Positions 10,925 through 22,214 are shown, counted from the stretch's first letter. The stretch is DNA of 64,000 nt from Homarus americanus (GCF_018991925.1 NW_024737068.1:8845885-8909884), one strand, 5' to 3'. A program made the numbers and translations. Notes: generated by a model from the letters alone, not told the origin.

Positions 10925-11250
10925 GCGTGGCGGGGAGGTAGGGAAAGAAGGAACGAAAGGAGGAGATGAGGAGGGAGAAAGAGAGGGAAGGGAGGAAGAG
11001 AGAGTGGGAAGGGCGAGGGAAGGAGGGAATGAGAAAGGGAAGTGGGAAAGGGAAGAAGGAAAAAAGGAGAGAGGTAGAGAGAGAGAGAGAGAAAAGCAAG
11101 GAGTGGACGAGAGGAGAGGGAAGGAAGAAGGAAAGGAATGAAAGAGAGAGAAGGGAGTGTGTGAGAGAGATGGAAGGAAGGAAGAAGGGAGAGCGCTGGA
11201 CAGAGCAAGGGCAGCAATATGAGGGAAAAGGGAGAGAGAGAGAGAGAGAC
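10925..11250. repeat. Purine-rich GGAAGG/GAGA tract
   Basis: Almost unbroken purines on the plus strand, with no fixed period. Frames read Glu/Arg/Gly/Lys and are artefacts. Confidence 0.88.
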
Positions 11251-11306
11251 TCCTACCTAAAACACCTGGACTTCGTATAAAACCATCTCAGACTCCCAAA
11301 CAAGAG

Positions 11307-11390
11307 GCGTAGGACTTTGTTTAAATCCTGTAAGGACGCGTAGGACTCTGTAAGGACGCGTAGGACTCTGTAAGAACGCGTAGGACTCTG
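11307..11390. repeat. 20-bp minisatellite, 3 full copies and a partial
   Basis: TAAGGACGCGTAGGACTCTG occurs at 11,331, 11,351 and 11,371 (the last with one change). A partial copy starts at 11,307. Confidence 0.95.
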
Positions 11391-11594
11391 TAATTACCTA
11401 TACTACTGAGATATAAACACGAGTTCGCCCCCACGTGTTAACTTGTGTCACTCCACGTAAACCACCAAGAGCTTAGGAGTGGCGTTACCTTGAGTTGGTT
11501 GATGGCATAAATTTGGTTGATGTCATAGGTTAAGTTTGGTTGACAGTTCATGACAGGATCAGAAACATTATCTAAATATGTGGTGAAATTAATG

Positions 11595-11596
<2 letters not shown>

Positions 11597-11634
<38 letters not shown>
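11597..11634. repeat. (GT)n microsatellite
   Basis: Perfect GT dinucleotides. Confidence 0.97.
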
Positions 11635-11639
<5 letters not shown>

Positions 11640-12070
11640 AAACCACCACTGCCCTGCCACATCTCCTTTATGGTTGAGACAGCTGAGTACGTCATCCTGG
11701 ACTCAACCTTTGCTCTCCGTCTCACACTGCCACTGTGGTTATGTTTTGTGTTCTTGTTTGTGGCTGACGGGAGCGTTTATTGTCGTTTTTGTTGGCTGAT
11801 TAAGCGCTGACATCCAAGCGTCAGCCGTTCTTCAGCAGCTGAGAGCCTTGTGTCGTTTAGTAGAGAGATCGTGGTTGTCGTGGTTATTGTGTTGGTTTAC
11901 TTGTTCGTGGTTATAATTGGTAGGAAAGGGTCGTGTGTTTACGTGTAGGTCACCTGGTGTTAATTGCAGGTATTTCAAGGTGAGGGGGGGGGTGTATCAG
12001 GTGAGTTATAAGGTGTAGTTAAGATTGAGGTATGTGGGTTTATTCTCATTCATCCTACCTTACTATTACT
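11635..12070. other. Single-copy DNA, no gene supported
   Basis: About 60 codons stay open on the plus strand after the GT tract (hydrophobic, Leu/Phe/Val-rich), but with no start context or recognised domain. A small stem GCTGAC/GTCAGC lies near 11,804-11,825. Confidence 0.5.
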
Positions 12071-12200
12071 AAACACTATCACCATCACCATCACAATCAC
12101 AATCACTATCCCCATCACTATCGCCATCACCATCATCATCACTATCATCACCATCTACTAATCTCTCTCAGTTTAACACACACACACACACACACACCAC
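12071..12200. repeat. (ATC/ACC)n then (CA)n
   Basis: CATCAC-type hexamers to about 12,160, then CA dinucleotides at 12,177-12,198. Confidence 0.92.
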
Positions 12201-12267
12201 CTGCACCCTTCACCTAACCGTCCTCTCTCACTCTCACGCACCAACACCCTCTGCCACACTTACATGT

Positions 12268-12269
<2 letters not shown>

Positions 12270-12319
<50 letters not shown>

Positions 12320-12440
12320 TTACACATTAACACACATAGTCACACAGAGTAACATGCATACACACCCACACACACCCACACGCGAACACACTCACCTCAC
12401 ACACTAACACGCCCACACCCACACGCATACACGCCCACAC
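12270..12440. repeat. (CA)n with a decayed ACACCC flank
   Basis: Perfect CA at 12,270-12,316, then interrupted CACACCCACACGC-type repeats. Confidence 0.93.
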
Positions 12441-12856
12441 GCCCCCAATATTGCCCCTGTTGGTTGATTTAGTAAGCCTTAAAAATCTTGTGAGAGCCAC
12501 GTGATTACAGCTAATTACTTACGCAACACTTACGACCCTGGGACAAGGTGTGCTAATTAAGGCGCCACGCAAGGTGAGCCCTACCTCACGTTACGCCTTC
12601 ACTCTACACTCACTCTACACCTTTAATGTACTACACACACTCTAAATCTTTACTGTACATCTTCAATATACAATTACGGTATACTCTCACTGTACACTCC
12701 ACACACATCACTATGTACACCCTATACGCTCCTTGGTACATTGCACACATCAAGCAGAAAATGACGAGGACTGCTGAGGAGAAACTTTAAACAGAGACAC
12801 TGGTACTACACCTCATTGCCGAGTACATTTTAGTGCACTATACACATGCAAGTACT
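12441..12856. other. Single-copy DNA, no gene seen
   Basis: Contains loosely repeated TACACTC/CTACAC words at 12,600-12,740. Its last 100 bases may belong to the inverted repeat that follows. Confidence 0.5.
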
Positions 12857-13077
12857 GTACAGTTACGGAAACGTGTTCCTGAAATTCTGTGGTAACCCGT
12901 GTCTCCAAACGGCACCGTCGCAGTCTTACTGTAGTATCACTATTTATGAATGAATGGGTATTGATCATGTAACGACGGACGTGATTGGTGGATAGGTTTG
13001 TTATAGGTCATATAGTTTGGCCGTTTGGTGACACGGGTTACCACAGGGGGTGTAGGAACACATTTCCGCAACTGTAC
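12857..13077. repeat. Imperfect palindrome, possible fold-back element
   Basis: The left arm 12,857-12,912 pairs with the right arm 13,021-13,077 across a 108-base loop. Shared blocks are CTGTGGTAACCCGTGT, CCAAACGG, GTACAGTT and GTGTTCCT. Mismatches cluster at one six-base patch. Weaker symmetry seems to extend outward. A second, nested pair AAGATCTCC (13,110) / GGAGATCTT (13,169) lies just right. This could be a non-autonomous DNA-transposon remnant, but no terminal repeats or target-site duplication were established. Confidence 0.8.
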
Positions 13078-13192
13078 TTAACATACGCTCATGAGTACCA
13101 GCGACACCGAAGATCTCCAGAGTACAAGCCAGAGTACTGAGGTGGTGTTCTTTTTCTTCTCCTGTCGCGGAGATCTTACCCCCTAGAATTGT

Positions 13193-13660
13193 GCCCATTA
13201 GTACTGGGGCCCATTAATACTGGGGCTCATTAGTACTGGGGCCCATTAGTACTGGGGCCCATTAGTACTGGGGCTCATTAGTACTGGGGCTCATTGGTAC
13301 TGAGGCCCATTAGTACTGGGGCCCATTAGTACTGGGACTCATTAGTACTGGGGCCCATTAGTACTGGGGCCCATTAGTACTGGGACTCATTAGTACTGGG
13401 GCCCATTAGTACTGGGGCTCATTAGTACTGGGGCCCATTAGTACTGGGGCCCATTAGTACTGGGGCCCATTAGTACTGGGGCCCATTAGTACTGGGGCTC
13501 ATTAGTACTGAGGCCCATTAGTACTGGGGCCCATTAGTACTGGGGCCCAGTAGTACTGGGGCCCATTAGTACTGGGGCCCATTAGTACTGGGGCCCATTA
13601 GTACTGGGGCCCATTAGTACTGGGGCCCATTAGTCCTGGGGCCCATTCCAGCTGGGGCCC
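13193..13660. repeat. 17-bp satellite, about 27 copies
   Basis: The unit is GTACTGGGGCCCATTAG, with recurring GGGCTC and GGACTC variants. Period is nearly invariant at 17 with very few indels. The palindromic GGGCCC recurs in most units. Confidence 0.97.
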
Positions 13661-13995
13661 TAATCCTGATGGCTAGGTTAAGTTAGGTCAAGTCCTTAAT
13701 AACACAATACTCCCAGCTAACCAGATACCCATTATTCAAAACCTGATTTTACTTTAACACAGACATTTTCCCACCATTTCCACGACTAATGTTTTCACGG
13801 TGGTCACCAGAGCCACACACAGACACACACACCCCTACATATATCTCACCAATTTCACCACCTCCCCTATACTGTATATCACCACTCTTGGGTATTCTTA
13901 AAAGTCTCTTTGTAGTTTTGTCTCGTTAGTTCCTCCCGTCTTTATTTTTTTCTGGATTTTTAAGGTTTTTTTTATTCTCTATTTGTTCACTCTAA

Positions 13996-13996
<1 letters not shown>
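13661..13996. other. Single-copy AT-rich DNA
   Basis: No gene recognised. Confidence 0.55.
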
Positions 13997-14059
<63 letters not shown>

Positions 14060-14066
14060 ACACACC
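13997..14066. repeat. (CA)n microsatellite
   Basis: CA dinucleotides with one GACA interruption. Confidence 0.97.
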
Positions 14067-14190
14067 TGTCATATCACCTTAATATGATCTTAAGATTTAC
14101 GCTGTTTGTCTTCCACCTGTCTTGTCTGTCCCCCGTCGAGCAGGAGGTGATCAGCAGGGTACAGGAAAATAGCATCCGTTCGTCTGTCAG

Positions 14191-14256
14191 TGTGTGTGTG
14201 TGTGTGTGCGCGTGTGTGTGTGTGTGTGTGTGTGTATTCGTGTTCGTATGTGTAGT
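14191..14256. repeat. (GT)n microsatellite
   Basis: GT dinucleotides with GCGC and TTCG interruptions. Confidence 0.95.
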
Positions 14257-14700
14257 CAATAGCCATCCTGATATTTTATGAACGCGATAACTTAAAACAA
14301 ACTTGAATGGACTCCGATGAAATTAACTAGACCTTGTATGGGTTTAAAAATCAACGTCATCCCTCGATATTTTACGGAGTTATGAACACATTTTATCTTT
14401 CTGACCACGGGGTACCCCAGGGCCTTGCGGTCAGCTTGTTCCCCTTCTGTTTCCGGACGATATGTCAACAATACCACAACCAGTTTGTCTAATTGTTTGA
14501 AGAAAATCAACACTGACGTCATGTGGTGTTTTGTATCTCATTTTATGGGTTTAATGTTGTTCCCTGGGGGTCGTTTTAGTAACTATTTATCTACCTTCTC
14601 TATTTAGGTGTTTGCTTACAGTCTATATCACAGAAATACCAGATTTGTTTATACAGTAACTCACTTGATACTGCTTACAGCTTTTTCCTAATAGTGAAAT
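14257..14700. other. Single-copy DNA, no gene supported
   Basis: Non-repetitive, mixed composition. Open frames of 60-76 codons on both strands lack recognised features. Confidence 0.5.
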
Positions 14701-15005
14701 CAAGGTGAGGTGTGTAATTAAGCGGAGTGACAGAGATCAGATAAATAATTAAGAAAAGATAATGGCACAGGTGAGGTAAGTAATTAGGGTAACATGACAT
14801 AGAGGTGAGGTTTGTAATTAAAGGGAGGAAATAGAAGTGAGATAAACATAATTAAGGTACAGTAAAGAGTTAGGTAAATATTTAAGGTAAAGTAGAGGTG
14901 AAGTCAAAGTGATAAAGTAATGTGGCATAGAGGTGAGGTAAAATAATTAAGGTAAGGTAGAGAGACGTAAGGTAAGTCATTAAGGTAAGGTAAAGGTGAG
15001 GGAGG
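14701..15005. repeat. Degenerate GAGGTGAGGTAAGTAATTAA repeats
   Basis: Recurring words AGAGGTGAGGT, GTAATTAAGG and GGTAAAGTAG at irregular spacing of about 45-60 bases. This is a strongly decayed minisatellite. Confidence 0.75.
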
Positions 15006-15757
15006 TAGGACGTTGATCATGGTTGTAACGTCGTCGTATTTTTAACTTATTTAATTAACCTCCACACGGGGCGGCCAACACCTGCTCTATTCCCCCACCT
15101 GTCCCACGCCTCAAGCCCACGCCTTCTGTCCGCGTTTCTCCTCCCCACGCCCCCTTGTTCTTGTTTCTCCTCCCCACGCCTGCTACTCTCACCCCCAGTA
15201 GGGACCAACCCACGAAACACCTTGACTAACTTTGAATATTTTTATCATTATCACTGTTGTACCTGTCAGTCAGTACCTGTCATACAAATGCCTTCCTGCG
15301 CACCTGTGGCCACATGTGTCTAGCCTTACACACACACAGCTGTCACTCCAACATACCAACTCAGTATATAAGTTTCTCCAAGCAGTTTCCATTCACCCTT
15401 TTCCTCCTTCACAAATTACTAGACAAGCTTGACTAAATCCCTCAAGTATACTATCAGCCTCTTATCTTGTTTTACTGTTTTATTCATCTTTCATAATATC
15501 CAAAGCTAAAACAAACACCTTAATTATCAGCTTTTATTTAGTGTATGTACAATGTATAGACAGGTGAGGATACTGTATGGAATAATATGTAAATTAGGGA
15601 CTTAATCTGCATAATTTGATTCATGGAAAGTATTGTCGTGTATGTTAGATTATGGAGTCTTCTGCTGTGTTAAGTTAGATGAAACTGAGTGATCGAAGCT
15701 TGACTTTTTTAGTGTGGATGGGGTGTATTGCTTGATGGAAGTATACGTAGAAAAAAA

Positions 15758-15760
<3 letters not shown>
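15006..15760. other. Single-copy DNA, no gene seen
   Basis: Includes CACGCC/CCCCAC-rich bits at 15,060-15,200, then AT-rich sequence. No exon structure is convincing. Confidence 0.55.
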
Positions 15761-15762
<2 letters not shown>

Positions 15763-15793
<31 letters not shown>

Positions 15794-15818
15794 ATTTCCA
15801 TATATATACTTCTATATA

Positions 15819-15894
<76 letters not shown>
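15763..15894. repeat. (TA)n microsatellite in two blocks
   Basis: 15,763-15,788 and a longer block ending at 15,894. The second abuts the truncated LINE, so the element probably landed in or beside an AT-rich target. Confidence 0.96.
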
Positions 15895-15900
<6 letters not shown>

Positions 15901-16668
15901 GGGGCATACATATACACTCCAGGTTGTAGATTCCACTAAGCCCCTCGGCGTCACCACAGACAACAAACTGAATTGGAAACCACACGTCAGTGAAGCTGTC
16001 AAATCCTCCAGTTTCCGTCTCCACCTCCTCCGCCGACTCAAGTCCCTCGGAGTTCCTGCCCCCGAGCTCCTCAGTGTTTACTCAACATTCATACTTCCCA
16101 AGCTCACCTATGCCTCCCCTACCTGGTCTTCCTCCCTAAATGCCACACAACGTAAACACCTAGAAAAAGTGCAAAAGTGGGCATGCAAGATTATTCTCTC
16201 CCCTTCCTACTCCACATACCAAGAAGCGCTCAACACACTGACCCTTTCGACTCTCACTGACCATCACCACGACCTCATCTACAAGTTTGGTAAGAAGCTT
16301 CTACACCATCCTCGACACTGGCCCCTACTACCACCTGAGATCCCTCGCTCGAGAATTGCTGTTCGACACCACAACCGCATCCAGCCCATACGTGCACGAA
16401 CTGATCGCTATAAGAACAGCCCAGTCCCAACCATTGTAAAAATTATCAATAACTTGTAATCAACCAGTGTGTTCACTCCGAGTCAATCTTACTTTTTGCA
16501 CTGTCACTATGTTGAAATGCCCTGTAGTATGACCTTCTCCCCACCTAGTCATTATATATCATATTTATATTACTTGTATATTATTTGTAAATCAAGTGAC
16601 CCGTTCCTCAATTATGTAATTGTATTTTTTCAGCCTTCTGGCTGCCAAGCTCTTTCAATAAACCGTTA

Positions 16669-16716
<48 letters not shown>
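15895..16716 (+). mobile_element. 5'-truncated non-LTR retrotransposon (LINE)
   Basis: The copy holds only the 3' part of a LINE: the end of the reverse-transcriptase frame, about 200 bases of 3' UTR, and a microsatellite tail. The 5' boundary falls between the (TA)n tract and about 15,917, as expected from incomplete target-primed reverse transcription. Near the 3' end a perfect five-base-pair hairpin, CAGCC-TTCT-GGCTG (16,631-16,644), precedes AATAAA (16,657-16,662). The tail is (ATT)n from 16,669 to about 16,716. LINE clades such as I and some CR1-like elements end in short simple repeats rather than poly(A). The exact clade cannot be set without an alignment. No target-site duplication is provable next to simple repeats. 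Confidence 0.88.
15917..16459 (+). pseudogene. Reverse transcriptase C-terminus, truncated
   Basis: This is the only recognisable protein remnant in the window. The frame is open from the (TA)n tract to a TAA at 16,457. The first residues that look native are near [18 protein letters not shown], the strand and turn that follow the catalytic core in LINE reverse transcriptases (LGV..D.KLNW). The thumb-like stretch follows ([30 protein letters not shown]), then [13 protein letters not shown], and a basic tail with [19 protein letters not shown]. The endonuclease, the fingers and the palm with its catalytic YxDD are all missing, so the copy cannot be active by itself. The remaining 180 or so codons have no stop or frameshift, which suggests a fairly young insertion. 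The apparent upstream Tyr-Ile run is the microsatellite read in frame, not protein. Confidence 0.87.
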
Positions 16717-16894
16717 TTTACATATGTCTACAGTTATGGCTAGGGGAAGACTTAAGAATATCTATTACTACCACCACTATAATTACTGTTATTATCTCTA
16801 CCACCACTATTATCACCACCACTACTACTGCTACTACTACTATCATCAGCATCACCATTACCACCAGGGCAAATCCCCATCACCGCCACTACCT
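16717..16894. repeat. Mixed TAT/CAC/TAC triplets
   Basis: ACCACCACTAT-type triplets lead into the next array. Confidence 0.75.
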
Positions 16895-17668
16895 ACCATC
16901 GGAACCACCACTCTCCACTACCATCATCATCACACCACTCTCCACTACCACCATCATCACACCACCATCGCTACCACCATCATCATACCACCATCACTAC
17001 CACCATCACCACACCACTCTCCACTACCACCATCATCACACCACTCTCCACCACCACCATCATCACACCACCTCCACTACCACCATCATCACACCACCAT
17101 CACTACCACCATCATCACACACCACCACTACCACCATCATCACACCACTCCACTCACCACCATCATCACACCACCATCACTACTCACCATCATCACACCA
17201 CTTCCACCACCACCATCATCACACCCAACCACTCATCATCCCACATCACCAACCACCTCTCACCACTCACACCACCCACCACCAACCACACCACTTCCAC
17301 TCCACCCCACCATCATCACACCACCCACCAACCACTCCATCACACCACCTCCACCATCATCACACCACTCACCACCACCACCTTCACACCACCACCATCA
17401 CACCACTCTCCACTACCACCATCATCACACCACCATCATCATACCACCATCACTACCATCATCATCACACCACTCTCCACTACCACCATCATCACACCAC
17501 CATCACTACCACCATCATCACACCACTCTCCACTACCATCATCATCACACCACTCTCCACTACCACCATCATCACACCACTCTCCACTACCACCATCATC
17601 ACACCACTCTCCACTACTACCATCATCACACCACCATCACCACCACCATCACCACCATCACCACACGT
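16895..17668. repeat. CAC/CAT minisatellite, about 27-bp unit
   Basis: The unit contains CACCACTCTCCACTACCACC then ATCATCA. It is cleanest at 17,400-17,630. A 318-codon frame reading His/Pro/Thr/Ser is an artefact. Confidence 0.94.
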
Positions 17669-17750
17669 AGGTTGAGGTAACTGAACAAGAAATAACTAGG
17701 CAGGTCCGTGCATCTCCCGAGGGCTAGTGACCCTGACCTTAACATCTGGT

Positions 17751-18025
17751 GTGCGACGGTGGTGGTGGTGGTAGTGGCAAAGGTGGTAGTAGTGGTGGTA
17801 GTGATGTTCTTGGTCGTGATGGTGATGATAGTGGTAGTGATGTTCTTGGTCGTGATGGTGATGGTAGTGGTGATGATGATGGTAGTGGTGATGATGATGG
17901 TAGTGGTGATAATGTCGATAGTGGCAATGGTAGTAGTTGTGGTAGTCGTGATGATAGTGGTGGTAGTAATGGTAGTGATCTTAGTGGTGGTGGTGTCAGT
18001 AGCGATGGTGGTAGTAGTGGTGATG

Positions 18026-18066
<41 letters not shown>

Positions 18067-18118
18067 TACTACTACTACTACTATTACTACCACTACTACG
18101 GTGCTACTATTACTACTG
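17751..18118. repeat. GTGGTAGTGATGATG array, (ATT)n and (ACT)n
   Basis: GTG/GAT repeats to 18,025, ATT triplets at 18,026-18,064, then ACT triplets. The base pattern is nearly the reverse complement of the 16.9-17.7 kb array, so the two could fold together. Confidence 0.93.
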
Positions 18119-18310
18119 CTAATAATAGAGAGGATGAAGGGGGGTTGAGGAGAGGGGGTGAGGTGGGGTCAAGGTGGGTGAGGAGGTGGGAGGTGGGAGA
18201 TTGGGAGAGGTGGGTGAGGTGGTGGAGTGGAGGGTGGGTAGGAGGAGGTGGGAGGTAAAGTGAGGGTGAGGCCAGGGTGAGGGGGACGGGGTGAAGTGGG
18301 GGTGAGGAGT
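18119..18310. repeat. G-rich GGTGGG/GGGTGAG tract
   Basis: Irregular G-runs on the plus strand with no fixed period. G-quadruplex potential. Confidence 0.8.
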
Positions 18311-19050
18311 TGAAAGAAATGGTAATATATGGTATTTTCATGACAGTGGATATACTTTTGAGCAAGTATACTTTTTCTATTCCTGTATACTGTATGTTGT
18401 ATTATTCACTGCTGTATTTTTAGTTACAGATTGTATTATTAGTTTGAGCTGTATGATCAAGTATGATAAAGAGAGGTAGTTGTATTTTACTAACTCTACT
18501 TAAGGTGAATAATACAATATGATACAGTCTAATGCAGTATAATACAGTCTAATACAATATGATACAATTTGACTACTAACTGTGCCTTCACCATAGTATG
18601 AGTATACAGTAATACAATGATCAATACATACATTAGTTACTACAGTAGTTAACATACTCATAGTACAGTGAGTTACAGTATCAGGTTAAGTACTTGGAAA
18701 CTAGATCACTATAGTAAACTGAGTACTATCAAGAGTACAAAGTCATATGAGTTACTGAGTACATAAAATCGTTAGGACAAGTCAGAAGTACAGTAGTTAC
18801 AGTAGTAAGGGGATGTGTGTGAGTACAGTACATGAATAACACAGTACAGTACAGTGGTTTGGTTAGGTTAGGTTATGACAAGAGACACAGTAATCATTCT
18901 GAAATCTATATAATACAGTGATACAAACTAGTACAGGGTAATACAGTATTGTTAACCTTACCACATGTAGATTAATTACAGTACTTAGATACATGATAGT
19001 AATTAGTAGGAGAATATTAGCAATTAATAGGAATAATAGACCAGGTAAAG
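18311..19050. other. AT-rich DNA with recurring ACAGTA/ATACAGT words
   Basis: No gene seen. The words TACAGTA, AATACAGT and GAGTAC recur many times at irregular spacing, which suggests a very old decayed tandem repeat. Confidence 0.6.
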
Positions 19051-19141
19051 GTGTAGGTTAGGTTGGGTTAGGTTAGGTTAGGTAAGGTTAGGGTAGATTA
19101 GGTTAGGTTAGGGTAGGTTAGGTTAGGTTAGGTTAGGTTAG
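19051..19141. repeat. TTAGG pentamer run
   Basis: About 17 pentamers with a few GGGTAGG and GGTAAGG variants. Confidence 0.95.
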
Positions 19142-19440
19142 AATGGGACAAGTTACGGTTAGGTTGGGGTTGATTTATTAATGAATATTTTTTTGTATTA
19201 CTGGTTTGTGGATTGGGTTTTACTGAGAGTCAAATACACACACAAAAACACTTACAAAAGACAACCTTGCTCCTTGGTGACCCTACAACCAAACACACCA
19301 TCAGTATCATCACAACTTTACAACCAATTCCAATAACTTTCATCCACGATTCTCTCAACCTAACGATCTCTGAGTCACCCTGAAGACTCTATGGTATTTT
19401 CTACCCTTGGATTATTTTATTTTCTGCTTCGTAAGGTTAG

Positions 19441-19442
<2 letters not shown>
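19142..19442. other. Single-copy DNA, no gene seen
   Basis: Mixed composition and no open frame of note. Confidence 0.55.

Positions 19443-19472
<30 letters not shown>
19443..19472. repeat. (GA)n microsatellite
   Basis: Perfect GA dinucleotides, followed by decayed GAGAGA patches to 19,540. Confidence 0.95.
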
Positions 19473-19474
<2 letters not shown>

Positions 19475-19599
19475 GGATGAATGGGAGAAGGAAAGAGAGA
19501 GACAGAGAGATGATAGTGAGGGTTGAATGTAGAGAGGTGAGCGTTAATTAAAGGTGAGACCTACACATACCTGCCATATGTCAGGTTAGGTATAGTCTG

Positions 19600-20060
19600 G
19601 ACATCACTGTTTCTCCCTCCCTCCTTCTCTCTCTCTCCCTTCCTTCTATTCCCCCTCTTTCCCTCCGTCCATCGTTTATATTATCCCTCCTCCTTTTTCT
19701 TTCTCTTCATTCATTCCTTCCTTCCCTCCCTCCCTCCCTCCTCAACTTCTTTCCTTTCCTTTCCTTTCCTCCTCCCTCCCCTCCTCCAGCCCTCGCTATT
19801 CCCTCCTCCTCCTCCCCCCCGCCTCCCTACCCTCCCCTTGCCTCCTCCTTCTCTATTTTTCCTCCTATTATCCTCCCTCCCATCCTCCTCCTCCTTTCTT
19901 CCCCTGTCCCTCCTCCTCCTCCTCCTCCTCCTCCTCCTCCCTTCTTTGCTTCTGCCCCCCCCAAACCACCTCTTCCCTCTCTCCCTCTCTCTCCTCCCCC
20001 TCTCTCTCCCGCCTCCATTTCTCCTCCTCCCCTCTCTCCCTCCTCCTCATCATCCATTTG
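19600..20060. repeat. Polypyrimidine CCTCC/TTCC tract
   Basis: Includes perfect (CTC)n at 19,909-19,940. The minus strand is an unbroken purine run and its frames are artefacts. Confidence 0.92.
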
Positions 20061-20794
20061 CTTCTTATCTAATTCTTCTATCTTTAAATTAACAGCATCC
20101 TTTTCACTCTCTTCTTGTCATAAATTATTTATTCTTTTTATTATTATTTTTATTTTTTTATTTTTGGTATTTATATCTAATTTATCAACTATTATCAGGT
20201 ATTATTTTGTTCAATAGGTCTTTATTCTTTTATAGTTAACCAGTTCACTCCTCTCCCTTAACTCCACCTAATTTAACCTCATTTAAGTAACTTATTAACT
20301 TGCCCTTACTCACTTATCCTTCATCTCTCCTCCCTCACCTCTCCCTCCCCACTCTCCTCCACCCCCTCTGCCCCCTCCAAGCCCCCACTCTCCCTCCCCT
20401 CAGCCCTCATCCTCTCTCCCCCCACTCTCCCCTCCCTCCAGCCCTCACCTCCCTCCCTCACTCTCCCCCTCCCTCCCTCACCATCTCTCACCACCATACT
20501 CATTCACAATACACAATTACACTCATTAACTCACTCCTACTCAAGTAAACACAACAGAACGTCATGAATCACAATTATCATCAATGGAATCAGCTGTTTC
20601 ATTCATCATTTACTACGACTTACTCACACAGGCTTACTACACTGTTTGCATCTTTTTTGTCATTCATTAAAACATCAGTTGTTTGTATTGGTTATTTTCT
20701 CTTTTCTTTCGTGTTTTTGTTTATTTTTTATTTATTCTTTTTTTTTGCGTTATTTTACTATTTCGTGACATGTTTTACCTATTTGTGACGCTAT
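20061..20794. other. AT-rich DNA with a central CT-rich block
   Basis: T-rich at 20,061-20,240 and 20,640-20,790. CCCTCC/CACC-rich at 20,310-20,490. No gene supported. Confidence 0.55.
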
Positions 20795-21462
20795 TTTATT
20801 TATTGACGCTGTTTTACCCCTGGCTTACGTGGTAACTCGTATTTACCCTGGCCCCGTGACGCCGTTTTTACCCCCCTATTTGTGACGCTGTTTACCCCCT
20901 GGCTGATGACGCCGTTTTACCCCCTATTTGACGCTGTTTTACTGGCTCCGTAGCGCTGTTTTACCCTGGCCCATGACGCCGTTTTACTATTTCGTAACGT
21001 TTTACCTAGCCCCGTGGCGCTAACTGCCCCTGTTTGACGCTATTTCCCCTGGCCCTGTGACATTTCCCTATTTATGACGCAACACCTGGCCCGCTGACGC
21101 CGTTTTACCCTAAGCGTATTTCTTTTACTGGCCCGTGGCGCCGTTTTACCCCTATTTGTGATGCTGTTTTTACCCTAATCCGTGACGCTTTCAGCTGCCC
21201 CCTATTTGTGGCGCCGTTTACCCCTGACGTGACGCCGTTTACCCTATTTGTGGCGCCGTTTTACCCCTATTTAATGACGCGTTTTTACCCTATTTGTGAC
21301 ATTTTACCCAAGCCAATGACGCCGTTTTACCCCTGGCCCCGTGACGCCGTTTTACCCCTGGCCCCGTGACGCCGTTTTACCCCTGGCCCCGTGACGCCGT
21401 TTTACCTTTGGCCCCGTGACGCTATTTTACCCCTGGCCCCGTGACGCTGTTTTACCCTTGCT
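20795..21462. repeat. 26-bp minisatellite, homogeneous on the right
   Basis: The unit contains GACGCCGTTTTACCCCTGGC then CCCGTG. A second unit type has CCTATTTGTGACG in place of CCTGGCCCCGTGACG. The last five or six copies (21,330-21,460) are almost identical, and those before about 21,200 have many deletions. Confidence 0.95.
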
Positions 21463-21465
21463 GCT

Positions 21466-21472
21466 GTTATTA

Positions 21473-21527
<55 letters not shown>
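21466..21527. repeat. (ATT)n microsatellite
   Basis: Perfect ATT triplets joined directly to the 26-bp array. Confidence 0.97.
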
Positions 21528-21530
<3 letters not shown>

Positions 21531-21745
21531 TATTGTTGTAGTTGTTGTAGTTGTAGCTAAAGGTAATTATTAACTCGGCAACAGTTATTGTTGTTCTCTC
21601 TCGTTATATATGACAAACAGATGTTGTGTCGGGATTTTGTGAGCAATATTTTATGAGTAAATAACGACATACTCACCACTTCCGGCCTGAGTCATTTATC
21701 ATCACTCATGGTTATTTTTCAGCTGTTACTCACATGTTTTTAACC

Positions 21746-21993
21746 GAGATGTTTTTAGCGAGATGTTTTGAGTGTTAGTGAGATGTTTTTAGCGAGATGT
21801 TTTGAGTGTTAGTGAGATGTTTTTAGCGAGATGGTTTGAGTGTTAGTGAGATGTTTTTAGCGAGATGTTTTGAATGTTAACGAGATGTTTTTAGCGAGAT
21901 GTTTTGAATGCTAGCGAGATGTTTTTAGCGAGATGTTTTGAGTGTTAGCGAGATGTTTCTAGCGAGATGTTTTTAACGAGATGGTTTGAGTGT
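21746..21993. repeat. 34-bp minisatellite, about 7 copies
   Basis: Each unit is two related halves, GAGATGTTTTGAGTGTTAGT and GAGATGTTTTTAGC, so the array is a dimerised shorter repeat. Confidence 0.94.
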
Positions 21994-22214
21994 TAGCGAG
22001 AGAATGAACAGAATAAAACACAATATATACCACTTCGATTACATAATAGGAGTCGAATTTATATTGAATTCCAAGAACCAGGACCAGTAGTCTAAACCAC
22101 AGAACCTTATAAGAGAAAGGATTTAGGCCTATGTAATCAGAGTGCTCAGTTAGCCAGATGAATTCACAGAGACACACTAACTAGTATAAGGTAGAGCAAC
22201 AGATCTGGTAATAA
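21994..22214. other. Single-copy DNA, no gene supported
   Basis: A 72-codon minus-strand frame has no recognised features. Confidence 0.5.

Noticed and set aside
13193..13660. A CRISPR array (regular 17-base repeats)
   Set aside because: Head-to-tail repeats without unique spacers in a eukaryotic context. No cas genes.
16724..17680. A 318-codon His/Pro/Thr protein
   Set aside because: It follows the CAC/CAT minisatellite exactly and has no non-repeat portion beyond a few residues.
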